This document shows, piece by piece, positions 20,074 to 27,894 of a stretch of 64,000 nucleotides of DNA. The translations under genes were made by a program, and so were the position numbers. Below the pieces are notes generated by a model, which worked only from the letters and a program-made list of their open reading frames with translations, had not been told where the DNA came from and searched no databases. The stretch covers positions 1 to 64,000 of the forward strand of contig CAVXFM010000005.1 in the NCBI GenBank assembly GCA_963760985.1. Direction: 5' to 3'. This DNA is from JACRDG01 sp963760985 (GTDB lineage Bacteria; Desulfobacterota; Desulfomonilia; Desulfomonilales; Desulfomonilaceae). Each line of letters begins with the position of its first letter. The first letter of the stretch is position 1.

Positions 20074-21469
20074 GGGGACCCCAACCGTCCTGATCGTCGA
20101 TGACGAGCCCGATTTTCTCCGAGGGCTGGCGCGGAGCATCCCCAAAGAAATGCCCTCCAAGGTACTTACCGCGCAAAGAGCCAGCGAGGCTCTTGAACTC
20201 ATGGAAAAGAATCCGGTTGAACTCGTCTTGACCGACGTGCGTATGCCGGACATGAACGGGCTTGAACTGCTCGAGGAGATAAAATCGAGGAATCCCCTGG
20301 TCACTGTGGTGGTCATGACCGCGTACGGGACCATAGATGCGGCGGTGGAAGCAATCAAGAAAGGAGCATACGATTTTGTTCAAAAGCCCTTCAAGCCCGA
20401 CGAGATAAACAGAATCTTGAAGAAGGCCTTGGAACGAAGCACGCTCATTCACGAGAATATCAGTCTCAGGAGCCGGCTCACGGGCATGAGGGATCTTGAT
20501 TCGTTCCTCTCCGGCCGGCTTGGGCTCACCGACGTACTCAGGACGATCAGGACCGTAGCAGCCATAAACGTGACGGTGCTGATCAGAGGGGAGTCCGGTA
20601 CCGGCAAGGAAATGGCAGCGAGGGCCATTCACATGCTGAGCACCAGGTGCGACCGGCCTATGGTTACGGTAAATTGTCCCGCCACTCCCGAATCATTGCT
20701 CGAATCCGAACTTTTCGGGTACGTCAAAGGGGCTTTCACCGGTGCGGTTGCTGACAGGGAGGGGCTTGTTCAGGAGGCTCATGGGAGCACCCTGTTCCTG
20801 GATGAAATAGGCGACATTGTCCCTACCGTTCAGACCAAGCTACTGAGACTGATCCAGGAAAGAGAGATAAAACCCCTCGGGAGCCCTCATTCAGGGACCG
20901 TAGATGTCCGGATCATAGCCTCCACCAACAGCAACCTCGAAGCGAAGATGGCCGAACAATCCTTTCGAGAAGACCTGTTCTACAGGCTCAATGTTGTCAC
21001 GATATTCATGCCCTCGTTACGAGAAAGTCCCGATGACATCCCTATTCTGGCTCGAGGCTTTGTTCAGCAAGCCGCAGCCGATTACAACATTCCCCCCAAG
21101 GTCATATCCGACGATGCCCTGACGTTTCTCATGAGTCGCCCCTGGCCTGGCAATATCAGGCAGCTCCGGAATGCCGTTCACAAAACAATGATCTTGTGTA
21201 AGGGACACACTCTGGAACCGGATAATTTTGCGGAAGATCAAAAGCGACCAAACTCAGTGCCGCAAGAACCCGAGCACTCGCCCTTACCGTTTCGCGTGGC
21301 ACGGGATGAATTGCTCGAGGATTTCACGCGTCGTTACCTGATAGAGGCTCTGACGCGAAACAGCGGGAACGTGTCGGCAGCGGCGCGGGACAGCGGCCTG
21401 GAAAGGCAGCACTTCCAGAAGCTCATAAAAAGGCGAGGTCTGGACCCGCGAGCATTTCGTTGTGATTAG
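20048..21469 (+). CDS. Sigma-54-dependent response regulator (NtrC family)
   Basis: 473 residues in the standard order. The receiver domain (about 10-125) has the DDE acidic pocket, phospho-acceptor Asp in LVLTDVRMPD, the conserved Thr/Lys in VVMTAYG and FVQKPF. The AAA+ sigma-54 interaction domain (about 150-380) has Walker A GESGTGKE, the sigma-54 contact loop GAFTGA and Walker B GSTLFLDEIGD. A C-terminal FIS-type helix-turn-helix (NVSAAARDSGLERQHFQKLI) ends the protein. It starts inside the end of the kinase gene, so the two are translationally linked. A near-consensus sigma-54 promoter lies 255 bases downstream of its stop and in front of the transporter gene, which is its likely target. 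Confidence 0.93.
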   Translation: MPNSEPVGEGTPTVLIVDDEPDFLRGLARSIPKEMPSKVLTAQRASEALELMEKNPVELVLTDVRMPDMNGLELLEEIKSRNPLVTVVVMTAYGTIDAAVEAIKKGAYDFVQKPFKPDEINRILKKALERSTLIHENISLRSRLTGMRDLDSFLSGRLGLTDVLRTIRTVAAINVTVLIRGESGTGKEMAARAIHMLSTRCDRPMVTVNCPATPESLLESELFGYVKGAFTGAVADREGLVQEAHGSTLFLDEIGDIVPTVQTKLLRLIQEREIKPLGSPHSGTVDVRIIASTNSNLEAKMAEQSFREDLFYRLNVVTIFMPSLRESPDDIPILARGFVQQAAADYNIPPKVISDDALTFLMSRPWPGNIRQLRNAVHKTMILCKGHTLEPDNFAEDQKRPNSVPQEPEHSPLPFRVARDELLEDFTRRYLIEALTRNSGNVSAAARDSGLERQHFQKLIKRRGLDPRAFRCD

Positions 21470-21534
21470 GACACAGCGCTGCGGGTTAAGGGTCACTGTG
21501 CGATAGTCCTCGAGCAGATGACATAATCCCCTCA

Positions 21535-21570
21535 TTGCACTGCATCCCGGAGTTGCACTGCATCCCGGAG
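21535..21570 (+). repeat. Perfect tandem pair of 18-bp units
   Basis: Two copies of TTGCACTGCATCCCGGAG back to back, followed by a third partial TTGCAG. It lies between the regulator gene and the sigma-54 promoter, about 150 bases upstream of the promoter, where an NtrC-type activator would normally bind. Whether it is an enhancer or only a slippage product is not known. Confidence 0.75.
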
Positions 21571-21723
21571 TTGCAGCCTCCAAGGAATGGACCGAAACAG
21601 GTAAGCAACTAACTTCACGTGATATTCGTTATGACCGTTGACCGACAATCCTGTCACAGATGTTTGGCTCGTTGAACCCATAACCACCTCATTGCACACG
21701 ACAATCCTTCTTATGTCTCCTTT

Positions 21724-21740
21724 TGGCATACCCATTGCTT
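21724..21740 (+). promoter_or_regulatory. Sigma-54 (-24/-12) promoter for the YeiH-family transporter
   Basis: TGGCATACCCATTGCTT matches the consensus TGGCAC-N5-TTGCW, with GG (21725-21726) and GC (21737-21738) separated by the required 10 bases. Transcription would begin near 21750, leaving a leader of about 250 bases before the transporter start codon. An intact sigma-54 activator gene is immediately upstream. Confidence 0.75.
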
Positions 21741-22003
21741 AGTTTCTCAGTCAACAGCGTGCCGCAAGGCTGAAGCGAACAAGGATCAGCCGGAAGCGGC
21801 TTTCTTCTCAATCTTCACTCACATACGACGTAGCCGGAGACGAGTCCTGACCTTCGGCAGGAAGGTTGTGTGCAGGACAGGGCTCGCAGGTCCCGCAAAC
21901 CAGGTGCGCCGCCCTTACTCGTTAAGGCGAGACCTTGAGTTTTGCGTGCCAGTAAGCCTGAAAGCGATACGGCACGAGCAGTAACAAAGGAAAGGAGTTG
22001 GAC

Positions 22004-23497
22004 ATGGCTGAACAAGACGCTTCTGCTCTTTACCGGCAGAAGAGCATGATGGAAAGTGAGGACTGGTGGGCTGTATGGCTGGGAGGTTTTGTATTCCTTC
22101 TTGGTCTGGGTCCGATATTTGGTATCGACATGCTTGGCTGGGTAGTCAAGTTTTCAGTATGGACTGACGTGGCAAAAGCCTTTGCTCCGGTTTCCAAGGC
22201 GTACAAGGGAATGTCCGGCATAACTTCCGGCATACTCACCTACGTCTTCCTCCTGGGCCTCACGACTATCGGCATTCTGGGCATGGGAGGCAACATCAAG
22301 AAGTATGTCATCGGATTCACCATCATTTACTGGATGGTGTTTGCCTGCATGGTTATCGGCAACAGCGCATACATTGCCGCTCCTCCCGGCGCAACAGCGA
22401 AATTTAAAATCCCCTGGTCTTTAGGCTTGGGCGAGATGGGTCTCGTCATAGCCATGATCGTCGGACTCATCATAGGGAACTTCATCCTTCCCTTGGCAAA
22501 ATTTCTCGAAGAAGCTGCCAAACCCGAGTGGTTCATCAAGACCGGTATCGTGATCCTGGGCGCAGGGATCGGAATCAAGACCGTTGAAGCTGCGGGTCTG
22601 GCGAGCACCGTAATTGTCCGCGGCATTTGCGCTGTGGTGGAGGCTTATCTCATTTACTGGCCGGTCGTGTACTTCATATCGAGAAGATGGTTCAAATTCA
22701 CACCTGAATGGGCCGCTCCACTGGCATCCGGCATCTCCATCTGTGGCGTTTCCGCGGCTATAGCGACCGGTGGAGCCATCCGAGCCCGGCCGGTCATTCC
22801 TGTGATCCTGTCTGCAGTCATCATCGTGTTTGTGGCGGTCGAGCTTCTTCTGCTTCCCCCGTTGGCCAGCCACCTCCTGTACGACCAACCCATGGTTGCC
22901 GGCGCCTGGATGGGACTGGCAGTGAAAAGTGACGGTGGTGCGGTTGCCAGCGGCCAGCTCGTGGACACTCTTATTCTCAACAAGGCAGCGGCAGAGCTCG
23001 GGGTGAAATGGCAAAAGGGATGGTTGCTGATGGCAGCCACGACAACAAAGGTGTTCATCGACATCTTTATCGGCGTTTGGGCGTTCATCCTGGCCATCAT
23101 ATGGAGCGTCTACGCTATCGGTACCAACAAACCGGTGACTGATGGCGGGCCTAGTAATGAAGTGTCGAGTGCGGAGATCTGGCATCGCTTTCCCAAGTTC
23201 GTCATCGGTTTTACCGCTACGCTTCTGATACTTTTGGCCATCGGGCTTTTGTACCCCGGGGCTGTCAAGGCAGCCAAGACGGGAGCAGGACACGCGAATT
23301 TGCTTCGGACCATGTTTTTTGCACTGTGCTTCTTCTCCATAGGCATGGTGACGAATGTCCGGAAGCTGTGGGCAGAAGGGATGGCGCGTATCGTGTGGGT
23401 ATATGCGATCGCCCTCTTCGGGTTCATTCTCTGGGTCGGTCTGTTCATTTCCTGGATCTTCTATCACGGTATCATGCCACCGGTTGTCCAGGGTTGA
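22004..23497 (+). CDS. YeiH/YadS-family putative sulfate/anion exporter
   Basis: 497-residue polytopic membrane protein with about 11-12 hydrophobic segments, matching the conserved hypothetical 698 family (YeiH), some members of which are annotated as sulfate exporters. Recognisable family segments are IKTGIVILGAGIGIKTV and SGISICGVSAAIATGGAIRA, and a C-terminal LRTMFFALCFFSIGMVTNVR. It has a longer N-terminus than E. coli YeiH, with an added pair of membrane segments and soluble DWWAVWLGG. The ATG at 22004 has AAAGGAG six bases upstream. It is followed after 28 bases by a small membrane protein gene with an almost identical ribosome-binding site, so the two form an operon driven by the sigma-54 promoter at 21724. 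The substrate is unproven; taurine/sulfonate- or sulfite-linked roles fit a sulfur-metabolising host. Confidence 0.85.
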   Translation: MAEQDASALYRQKSMMESEDWWAVWLGGFVFLLGLGPIFGIDMLGWVVKFSVWTDVAKAFAPVSKAYKGMSGITSGILTYVFLLGLTTIGILGMGGNIKKYVIGFTIIYWMVFACMVIGNSAYIAAPPGATAKFKIPWSLGLGEMGLVIAMIVGLIIGNFILPLAKFLEEAAKPEWFIKTGIVILGAGIGIKTVEAAGLASTVIVRGICAVVEAYLIYWPVVYFISRRWFKFTPEWAAPLASGISICGVSAAIATGGAIRARPVIPVILSAVIIVFVAVELLLLPPLASHLLYDQPMVAGAWMGLAVKSDGGAVASGQLVDTLILNKAAAELGVKWQKGWLLMAATTTKVFIDIFIGVWAFILAIIWSVYAIGTNKPVTDGGPSNEVSSAEIWHRFPKFVIGFTATLLILLAIGLLYPGAVKAAKTGAGHANLLRTMFFALCFFSIGMVTNVRKLWAEGMARIVWVYAIALFGFILWVGLFISWIFYHGIMPPVVQG

Positions 23498-23525
23498 CGA
23501 CGAGTTTTGTGAAAAGGAGTTGACA

Positions 23526-23699
23526 ATGGAAAAAGAGAGAGACCTTGGTACGACACAAGCAGGAGCGCCCGCACCGGCGTCGGTTGGAGATGACGAGTGG
23601 TACGATCTCCTTCCAGTTGAAATGAAACTGATCAAGTATTCGTTGTCATTGGGCGTGGGCTTGCTCGTAGTGTTTATTGTTATCTTTCGCGTCCTCTAA
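23526..23699 (+). CDS. 57-residue single-pass membrane protein linked to the YeiH transporter
   Basis: Begins at an ATG at 23526 behind AAGGAG and stops at TAA 23697-23699. The N-terminal 35 residues are polar with a Gly/Ala/Pro-rich stretch (QAGAPAPASVGDDEWYDLLP), then one membrane helix near the C-terminus (YSLSLGVGLLVVFIVIF). Its DDEWYDLLP segment echoes the ESEDWWAVWLGG N-terminus of the transporter upstream. It is in the same operon, 28 bases downstream, and is followed by a terminator. Inference: a small accessory or regulatory subunit of the transporter. No family recognised. Confidence 0.75.
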   Translation: MEKERDLGTTQAGAPAPASVGDDEWYDLLPVEMKLIKYSLSLGVGLLVVFIVIFRVL

Positions 23700-23768
23700 T
23701 GACGCGATCACTGAAGAGTGATCTCTGAAACCCTCAGGTGCCTGAAGGTTTCATGAGCAGCGATAAGG

Positions 23769-23804
23769 AAGGCCCTCTGCTCGAGCATGCAAAGGGCCTT
23801 TTCC
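23769..23804 (+). terminator. Intrinsic terminator of the transporter operon
   Basis: An 8-bp perfect stem AAGGCCCT/AGGGCCTT with a 16-base loop, followed by TTCC. A second hairpin just upstream (GAAACCCTCAGG ... CCTGAAGGTTTC, one mismatch, about 23727-23752) may assist. Confidence 0.65.
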
Positions 23805-24309
23805 ATTCACTTTGCTGTCAGAATCTTCCATCTCCGTACGCTTGAGCAAGCAACTTGCCGGACGCTGAAGAGGAACCCGTCTGGGATTGGCGGGCCTCGC
23901 TGATTGACCAGGACTGGGCAGACCGCTTCAGGGAAATCTTGGAGGAATACTGGGATTGTAACCTCGTTGCAATAAACTTCACGTAGTGCTGGATCAGGAT
24001 GCGCGAGGAGACGGGACACGGCCTGTCCTGGTTGCGCCTTTTGGTAGGCCTTCGGGAGTTTCGAACCGATTCGGTTCGGCACCTTGTGAAGAGTGTGGCG
24101 TATGGCATTCCGCGGACATCGCTGTTAGGTTTCGGGTACTCGATCGTAATATGATGGAGTCGATTGGAGAAAAGGCTCTTCAGCACGGGAAGACAAATTG
24201 AACCCACCAAAATTGCCATGACGGACGCTCACTGTAAGTATTTTCGGTCCTTATCGCGTTACACGATTTATCACATCATTGCATTGCAGAATTGCAGGTT
24301 TTTCTGGTC
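23805..24309. other. Unassigned stretch between the transporter operon and the recombination cluster
   Basis: Two overlapping minus-strand open frames (23807-24082 and 23818-24219) lack recognisable products and good ribosome-binding sites. The first (MPNRIGSKLPKAYQK...) is the more protein-like, but I cannot support it as a gene. Confidence 0.4.
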
Positions 24310-24624
24310 TCAGCCTTTCGTTTCGTCGTCTTCTTCGCTGTCAGCCAACAGCCCCTCACTCCTGAATTGTGCTCCGAGGGCTGCTTCTTCTGACTCCATA
24401 CGTTCCGCGGCCTGCCTCAGCAGGGCTTCAGTCCGTTGGCCTGATTTATCGATCCACCGCAGCAAACCTGACATTCGCATTGCCCGGGCCTTGAGCATGT
24501 TGCGTGTCTCATCGATGAACTGCCCTATCACTCCCGAGTCTGGAGGCAGCACCGTAACTGTTCCATCGGCGGGTTGCAGCGTCACCAAGTCCGTTACGTT
24601 CCGAGTTTCTTTTTGCTTTGTCAT
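24310..24624 (-). CDS. Hypothetical protein, last gene of the recombination cluster
   Basis: A 104-residue soluble, acidic, helix-rich protein (TKQKETRNVTDLVTLQPADG near the start, RTEALLRQAAERMESEEAAL in the middle, acidic tail DSEEDDETKG). Not recognised. The ATG at 24624 lies 9 bases after AAAGGAGAGG; that site overlaps the stop of the zinc-ribbon gene at 24638, so the two are translationally coupled. The position in a compact minus-strand series of small genes suggests phage or plasmid origin. The acidic tail is reminiscent of small DNA-mimic or single-stranded-DNA-protein-like tails, but that is only an impression. Confidence 0.6.
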   Translation of the reverse strand: MTKQKETRNVTDLVTLQPADGTVTVLPPDSGVIGQFIDETRNMLKARAMRMSGLLRWIDKSGQRTEALLRQAAERMESEEAALGAQFRSEGLLADSEEDDETKG

Positions 24625-24637
24625 TGAAGCCTCTCCT

Positions 24638-24805
24638 TTACCATCCGTATTCATCTTCTCGCAGGGCACGAGCTATGCCCAGACGGTCATGCTGGGGTTT
24701 GGTGCGGGCATCGCAATAGGGGCATCTTTCTGTTTCCCCGTGTTGCTCTCCGCAACTGAGGCAGAAAACCAGACGGGGCTTCTTCTTGGCATGGGACGTT
24801 TCCAT
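24638..24805 (-). CDS. 55-residue zinc-ribbon protein
   Basis: ATG at 24805 behind AAAGGAG, stop TAA at 24638-24640. The sequence contains a classical four-Cys zinc ribbon: FCLSCG (CxxC), then after nine residues CPYCD (CxxC), flanked by a basic N-terminus (HAKKKPRLV) and the tail RALREDEYGW. Function unknown; small ribbons of this type often bind nucleic acid or a partner protein. The gene sits 54 bases downstream of the nuclease gene and its stop overlaps the next gene's ribosome-binding site. It is too short for routine calling, but the strong start signal and motif support it. Confidence 0.75.
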   Translation of the reverse strand: METSHAKKKPRLVFCLSCGEQHGETERCPYCDARTKPQHDRLGIARALREDEYGW

Positions 24806-24859
24806 TTGTCGCTCCTTTTTCCTGTCTACTGCCCTTCAGTAGATATATGAGGCTGCGCG

Positions 24860-25630
24860 TCACCACGCTGCGCACGATTTAACCCATGCACACTGACCGC
24901 ATTGCCAATCCTCTCGTGGGAAGAAAGCGTGTCGTTCGATAGCCTGCCAGATATGCTTCACCAGTTTTACAAACCTGGCGCGTTGCTCTTGGGTCCGTGT
25001 AGTCTCAGTACGAACGAGTTCGGGATTCTTGGTCTTGGTGACACAATCCAGTCTCAACGTCAGCTCGTCAGGGTCGAATCCCAATTCCCCCGCGCCAATG
25101 GAGTAGGCTGTGAGCTGCACATTGCTGTGTGCCTGAGAGGCGGAGAGTTTCTTGGCACAGGTCTTGAGATCCGCCACCGTAATGGTCCCTTCGGGACGCT
25201 GCTCGATCAGGTCAATGTAGCCTTGGAATGGCGGCACTTCTGGGGCGAGTTGCACCTCGAAGAACTCCTCGATACCCAGTACCTGCACCGACGGGTCAAA
25301 CGATTCATGGAAAACCTTGACCATCTGCCGGGCCTTCTCTGTGAGCGTATTCTCATTGTCGCCGTTGAAGAATCGGATCTCGGCGCCGTCCCTGCTCCGC
25401 CACGCTTGTCGGTATACGTCCACCATTTCATCAGGGCGCAACGTGTCTCCGAACAGGTTTTGTTGATAGAATGCCCCGGCGGCCTCGTGGATCGCTTGGC
25501 CAAAGACGAGGGATGATGCCGTGAAAGCTGGCGGAATGAGATCCACATACTGCAACTTGTATCTCAGCCCGCACATCATGTAGGTGGAGATTTGGCTATA
25601 TGACAGGTGTGTGATTGGTCCTTCCGGCAT
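24860..25630 (-). CDS. PD-(D/E)XK nuclease, RecB/Cas4-like
   Basis: 256 residues of the PDDEXK_1 superfamily (RecB C-terminal/Cas4-like exonucleases). An early YSQISTYMMCGLRYKLQYV motif carries the first Cys (about residue 21) and GQAIHEA the family His. The catalytic core is GYIDLIEQ ... ITVADLKTC (D-x(n)-DxK at about 137-156). A C-terminal CGQCAWVKSC supplies three more Cys, giving the four-Cys pattern that in Cas4/AddB relatives binds a [4Fe-4S] cluster. There is no CRISPR array or other cas gene in the window, and the neighbours (annealing-like protein, small ORFs) point to phage or plasmid recombination, a 5'-3' exonuclease partner. The start follows AAAGGAATAAAGTC. Confidence 0.85.
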   Translation of the reverse strand: MPEGPITHLSYSQISTYMMCGLRYKLQYVDLIPPAFTASSLVFGQAIHEAAGAFYQQNLFGDTLRPDEMVDVYRQAWRSRDGAEIRFFNGDNENTLTEKARQMVKVFHESFDPSVQVLGIEEFFEVQLAPEVPPFQGYIDLIEQRPEGTITVADLKTCAKKLSASQAHSNVQLTAYSIGAGELGFDPDELTLRLDCVTKTKNPELVRTETTRTQEQRARFVKLVKHIWQAIERHAFFPREDWQCGQCAWVKSCAAW

Positions 25631-25702
25631 GACTTTATTCCTTTCTGGGGAGCGGCTCGGACGTGTACCGCTCCCTGAGGTGAATGATGGTGTTTGAAGC
25701 CG

Positions 25703-25840
25703 TTACCTTCTTCCGCGCCCTCGAAGTTCCTGTGTACGGTTGCGCCAGTAGTTCCGCTGGTGAACGAGGCGGTGAAGTTCACGGATGAGTTTCCTTTTCT
25801 TCGGTCTGGGTGCAGGGAATAGGGTCGTGAATCTGAACAT
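25703..25840 (-). CDS. 45-residue highly basic protein
   Basis: ATG at 25840 with AGGAGG six bases upstream. The product (MFRFTTLFPAPRPKKRKLIR ... NRTQELRGRGRR) is almost one-third Arg/Lys with few acidic residues, so it would bind nucleic acid. It lies between the nuclease gene and the putative annealing-protein gene in the same orientation. No family recognised; the ribosome-binding site is the main support. Confidence 0.6.
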   Translation of the reverse strand: MFRFTTLFPAPRPKKRKLIRELHRLVHQRNYWRNRTQELRGRGRR

Positions 25841-25954
25841 GGTTGTCCTCCTGGGTTTATGGGCAGAACGGGAGCGCAGGCGTAGACAGCGTAAGCCGTA
25901 CGCACCTATCCCGTCCCGCCCTTTGGTATTCATCGGTTGTGATGTTGGGATTGT

Positions 25955-26650
25955 TTACGCGGCTATCTCTTGCTGAATGTAGCCGATCAGCTTGCTCGCT
26001 GCTTCTCTGGGCAGGTCTTCAAAGCGGGAGACTTCGAACGGGGCCAGCATGCTGACTATGTCCTCTTCCTCGTACCTCGCTCGTTTGGTCAGGGCATAGA
26101 GCGCTCTCACTTGCGCTTGCGTCGCGGGCCCTGGAGCACATTTCTGGGCTCTGGATCCGTTTCCCCCCGAGGACGGGCCAACAGGGTCGTTTGATGTTTT
26201 TGTTCCCGTTTTGCCATTGCCGTTGCCCTCCGGGAACACCCGTTCAGGTTCTTTGCTCGGGTTTTGTTGTCTTTCGGGCTCAGCGACGGCCACATGTGAG
26301 ACTTCCTCTGCAGAAGTGAATTCGAGGCCAAAACCGGCAAATCTCAGCGCCCGTGCCACGCTTCTTGTTTCTGCCAGCTCAATCAGACTCTCTGCCAGTC
26401 TGGCATCACGTTGAGCGTTTGCCGTGCCATAGCCCACGAACTGGCCTTTGGTCATGACCGCTGAGCACTCGAAGATGGCATACTGCCCGTCCCAGCTCAC
26501 CATCTCTGTTTGCAGGTTGAGGTTCTGGTTTTCCTCATGGGCCAATCGCAGTCTGCCGCCTACCACAGGGAATATTCGGGTTTGCCATTCTTGGCCGACT
26601 TTGACTTTTCGGCTTACCAGTTCGTCTTCTCGGAATCCGTTTGCGTTCAT
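25955..26650 (-). CDS. Putative phage-type single-strand annealing/recombination protein
   Basis: 231 residues. The N-terminal 115 residues include AHEENQNLNLQTEMVSWDGQ and YAIFECSAVMTKGQFVGYGT, then the segment AETRSVARALRFAGFG. This last segment matches a pattern seen in phage-encoded Rad52/ERF-like recombination proteins, in which oligomerisation is followed by the AExxAxxRALxxxG motif. A Gly/Asn/Ser-rich linker (about 130-170) leads to a C-terminal helical domain TQAQVRALYALTKRARYEEE. A proline/glycine linker with a terminal helical module is common in such proteins. The start has AAGGAGC upstream. Pairing with an adjacent RecB/Cas4-like nuclease fits the classic exonuclease-plus-annealing-protein arrangement. 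The family call is inference. Confidence 0.55.
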   Translation of the reverse strand: MNANGFREDELVSRKVKVGQEWQTRIFPVVGGRLRLAHEENQNLNLQTEMVSWDGQYAIFECSAVMTKGQFVGYGTANAQRDARLAESLIELAETRSVARALRFAGFGLEFTSAEEVSHVAVAEPERQQNPSKEPERVFPEGNGNGKTGTKTSNDPVGPSSGGNGSRAQKCAPGPATQAQVRALYALTKRARYEEEDIVSMLAPFEVSRFEDLPREAASKLIGYIQQEIAA

Positions 26651-26675
26651 GCTCGTATGCTCCTTCCATGTGTGA

Positions 26676-26762
26676 TTATTTCTGTTTATTCATAAGTTTA
26701 AGGACCGCGAGTGCAGCCTCGACCACGATTGACGCGATACACAGGATCAGGGTGGGATTCAT
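26676..26762 (-). CDS. 28-residue membrane peptide
   Basis: ATG at 26762 with AAAGAGAG upstream. The product NPTLILCIASIVVEAALAVL plus a basic tail (KLMNKQK) is one hydrophobic helix with an inside-positive end. It lies in line with the neighbouring small phage-like genes. Its size resembles holin-like or toxin peptides, but function is not inferable. Confidence 0.45.
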   Translation of the reverse strand: MNPTLILCIASIVVEAALAVLKLMNKQK

Positions 26763-26778
26763 GGTGGGTCTCTCTTTT

Positions 26779-26964
26779 TTACTTCAACCCACGCATGGCG
26801 GTATATGCTCCGTAGGCCCAGACCACGAGGTCATCGATGGGCCCCGGCACGGGCGCGAAGACGGTCCACAGGATGCAGAGCAGGATGATCCAACCCGCCC
26901 CGCCACTTCCCGATTGTTGGTAATTCGATGGCTGCCGTTGCCGAATAGGAATCGGTTCGTACAT
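26779..26964 (-). CDS. 61-residue membrane protein
   Basis: The N-terminus is polar (MYEPIPIRQRQPSNYQQSGS), followed by a Gly-rich turn and a membrane helix (GWIILLCILWTVFAPVPG), then PIDDLVVWAYGAYTAMRGLK. The PIDDL segment recalls DUF1232/YkvA-type small membrane proteins. It is the first gene of the compact minus-strand cluster ending at 24310. A weak GCAGG site precedes the ATG. Inference: a phage/plasmid membrane peptide. Confidence 0.5.
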   Translation of the reverse strand: MYEPIPIRQRQPSNYQQSGSGGAGWIILLCILWTVFAPVPGPIDDLVVWAYGAYTAMRGLK

Positions 26965-27266
26965 GGGCCTGCACCTGCTCTTGATCTTGATAAAGGTCTA
27001 TCCTTCTGGATGGACCCGCTAACTCTTAAATATAGCCTATGATTATGAGGGGATATGATTGCCCGGGTACACTTGCCGGCAAATGTCGGAAAATCACCCA
27101 TGATGGAAACCATTACCTTGAGGAGACCATGGATCAGAATCGATCCGGCTGGGCTTGACGTGGTCAACGTGGCACCCACAGGGATGGGGATCGGTGAGGT
27201 GGTGCCCTCCATCAAGACAATCGGGGGGGATATCGCGTTCCTCGCATAGTAAATCGTTCCGGACGG

Positions 27267-27717
27267 TTAACGTTCAAAGTCACCGTCAGGCCGCTTAGGG
27301 CTGTCCGGTGGACTGAAGGGTTGGGCATCACGCTTGAATTCCGAGAGGTGGTTTCTGTGACTCATCCATACCATCCCGAGAAACAACACGAGCCATGCGA
27401 CGGTTCGGAAGATCATTCCGCGAAGACTGTCAATCGCAACCGCACCACCCGCCGCGTACAAGTAGCCGGTTGCTCCTAGCACGAGGAGATTGAGAACGAA
27501 GATTGTGGCCGCCGCATACTTGCCTCGGTCGAGGTTGTGCCACGCGATGACGCCCGCTGCCACGTACGCTATTCCCATCGCTGTGTTGTAGATCAGTAGC
27601 GGTCGAAACACGATGTATCCCGGAGCGGAGCCAGTAAGGACACGAGAAACCCGCGATAATCGTTGCAAGGCCGAATAGAGCTGCCGCGAGCGCCAATACT
27701 CCTTGGATGATTTTCAC
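27267..27717 (-). pseudogene. Four-helix membrane protein gene with one frameshift
   Basis: The start MKIIQGVLALAAALFGLATI at 27717 reads to IIAGF. The frame must then change near 27643 to continue as VLTGSAPGYIVFRPLLIYNT, AYVAAGVIAWHNL, AATIFVLNLLVLGATGYLY and MIFRTVAWLVLFLGMVWMSH. The reconstituted protein is about 150 residues with four membrane helices and a polar C-terminus. Family not recognised. A single-base indel separates the two halves and no programmed-frameshift signal is seen. It is isolated from the small-gene cluster by 300 bases. Confidence 0.6.
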
Positions 27718-27894
27718 ATATCAGCGATCGATTCAACTCAGTCTCCAATAAGATGCCCAACAATGATTAGATTGATCCGCATAAGATGCCGGGTTTTGGT
27801 TTCCTGCCCGCACAACACGCCATTCGAGGGATTGCCAAAGGAGCGTTAAGACTTTGAGCGTACTTCACCTTACGCTCGCCGGTCAAGCGCAATC

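Noticed and set aside
22421..23635. 404-codon open frame on the minus strand
   Set aside because: Lies entirely opposite the YeiH gene; the product is His/Asp/Arg-rich without hydrophobic pattern, and it has no ribosome-binding site.
24860..25630. Cas4 of a CRISPR system
   Set aside because: No repeat array and no other cas genes in the window; the neighbours are phage-like, so a general RecB/Cas4-like nuclease is called instead.
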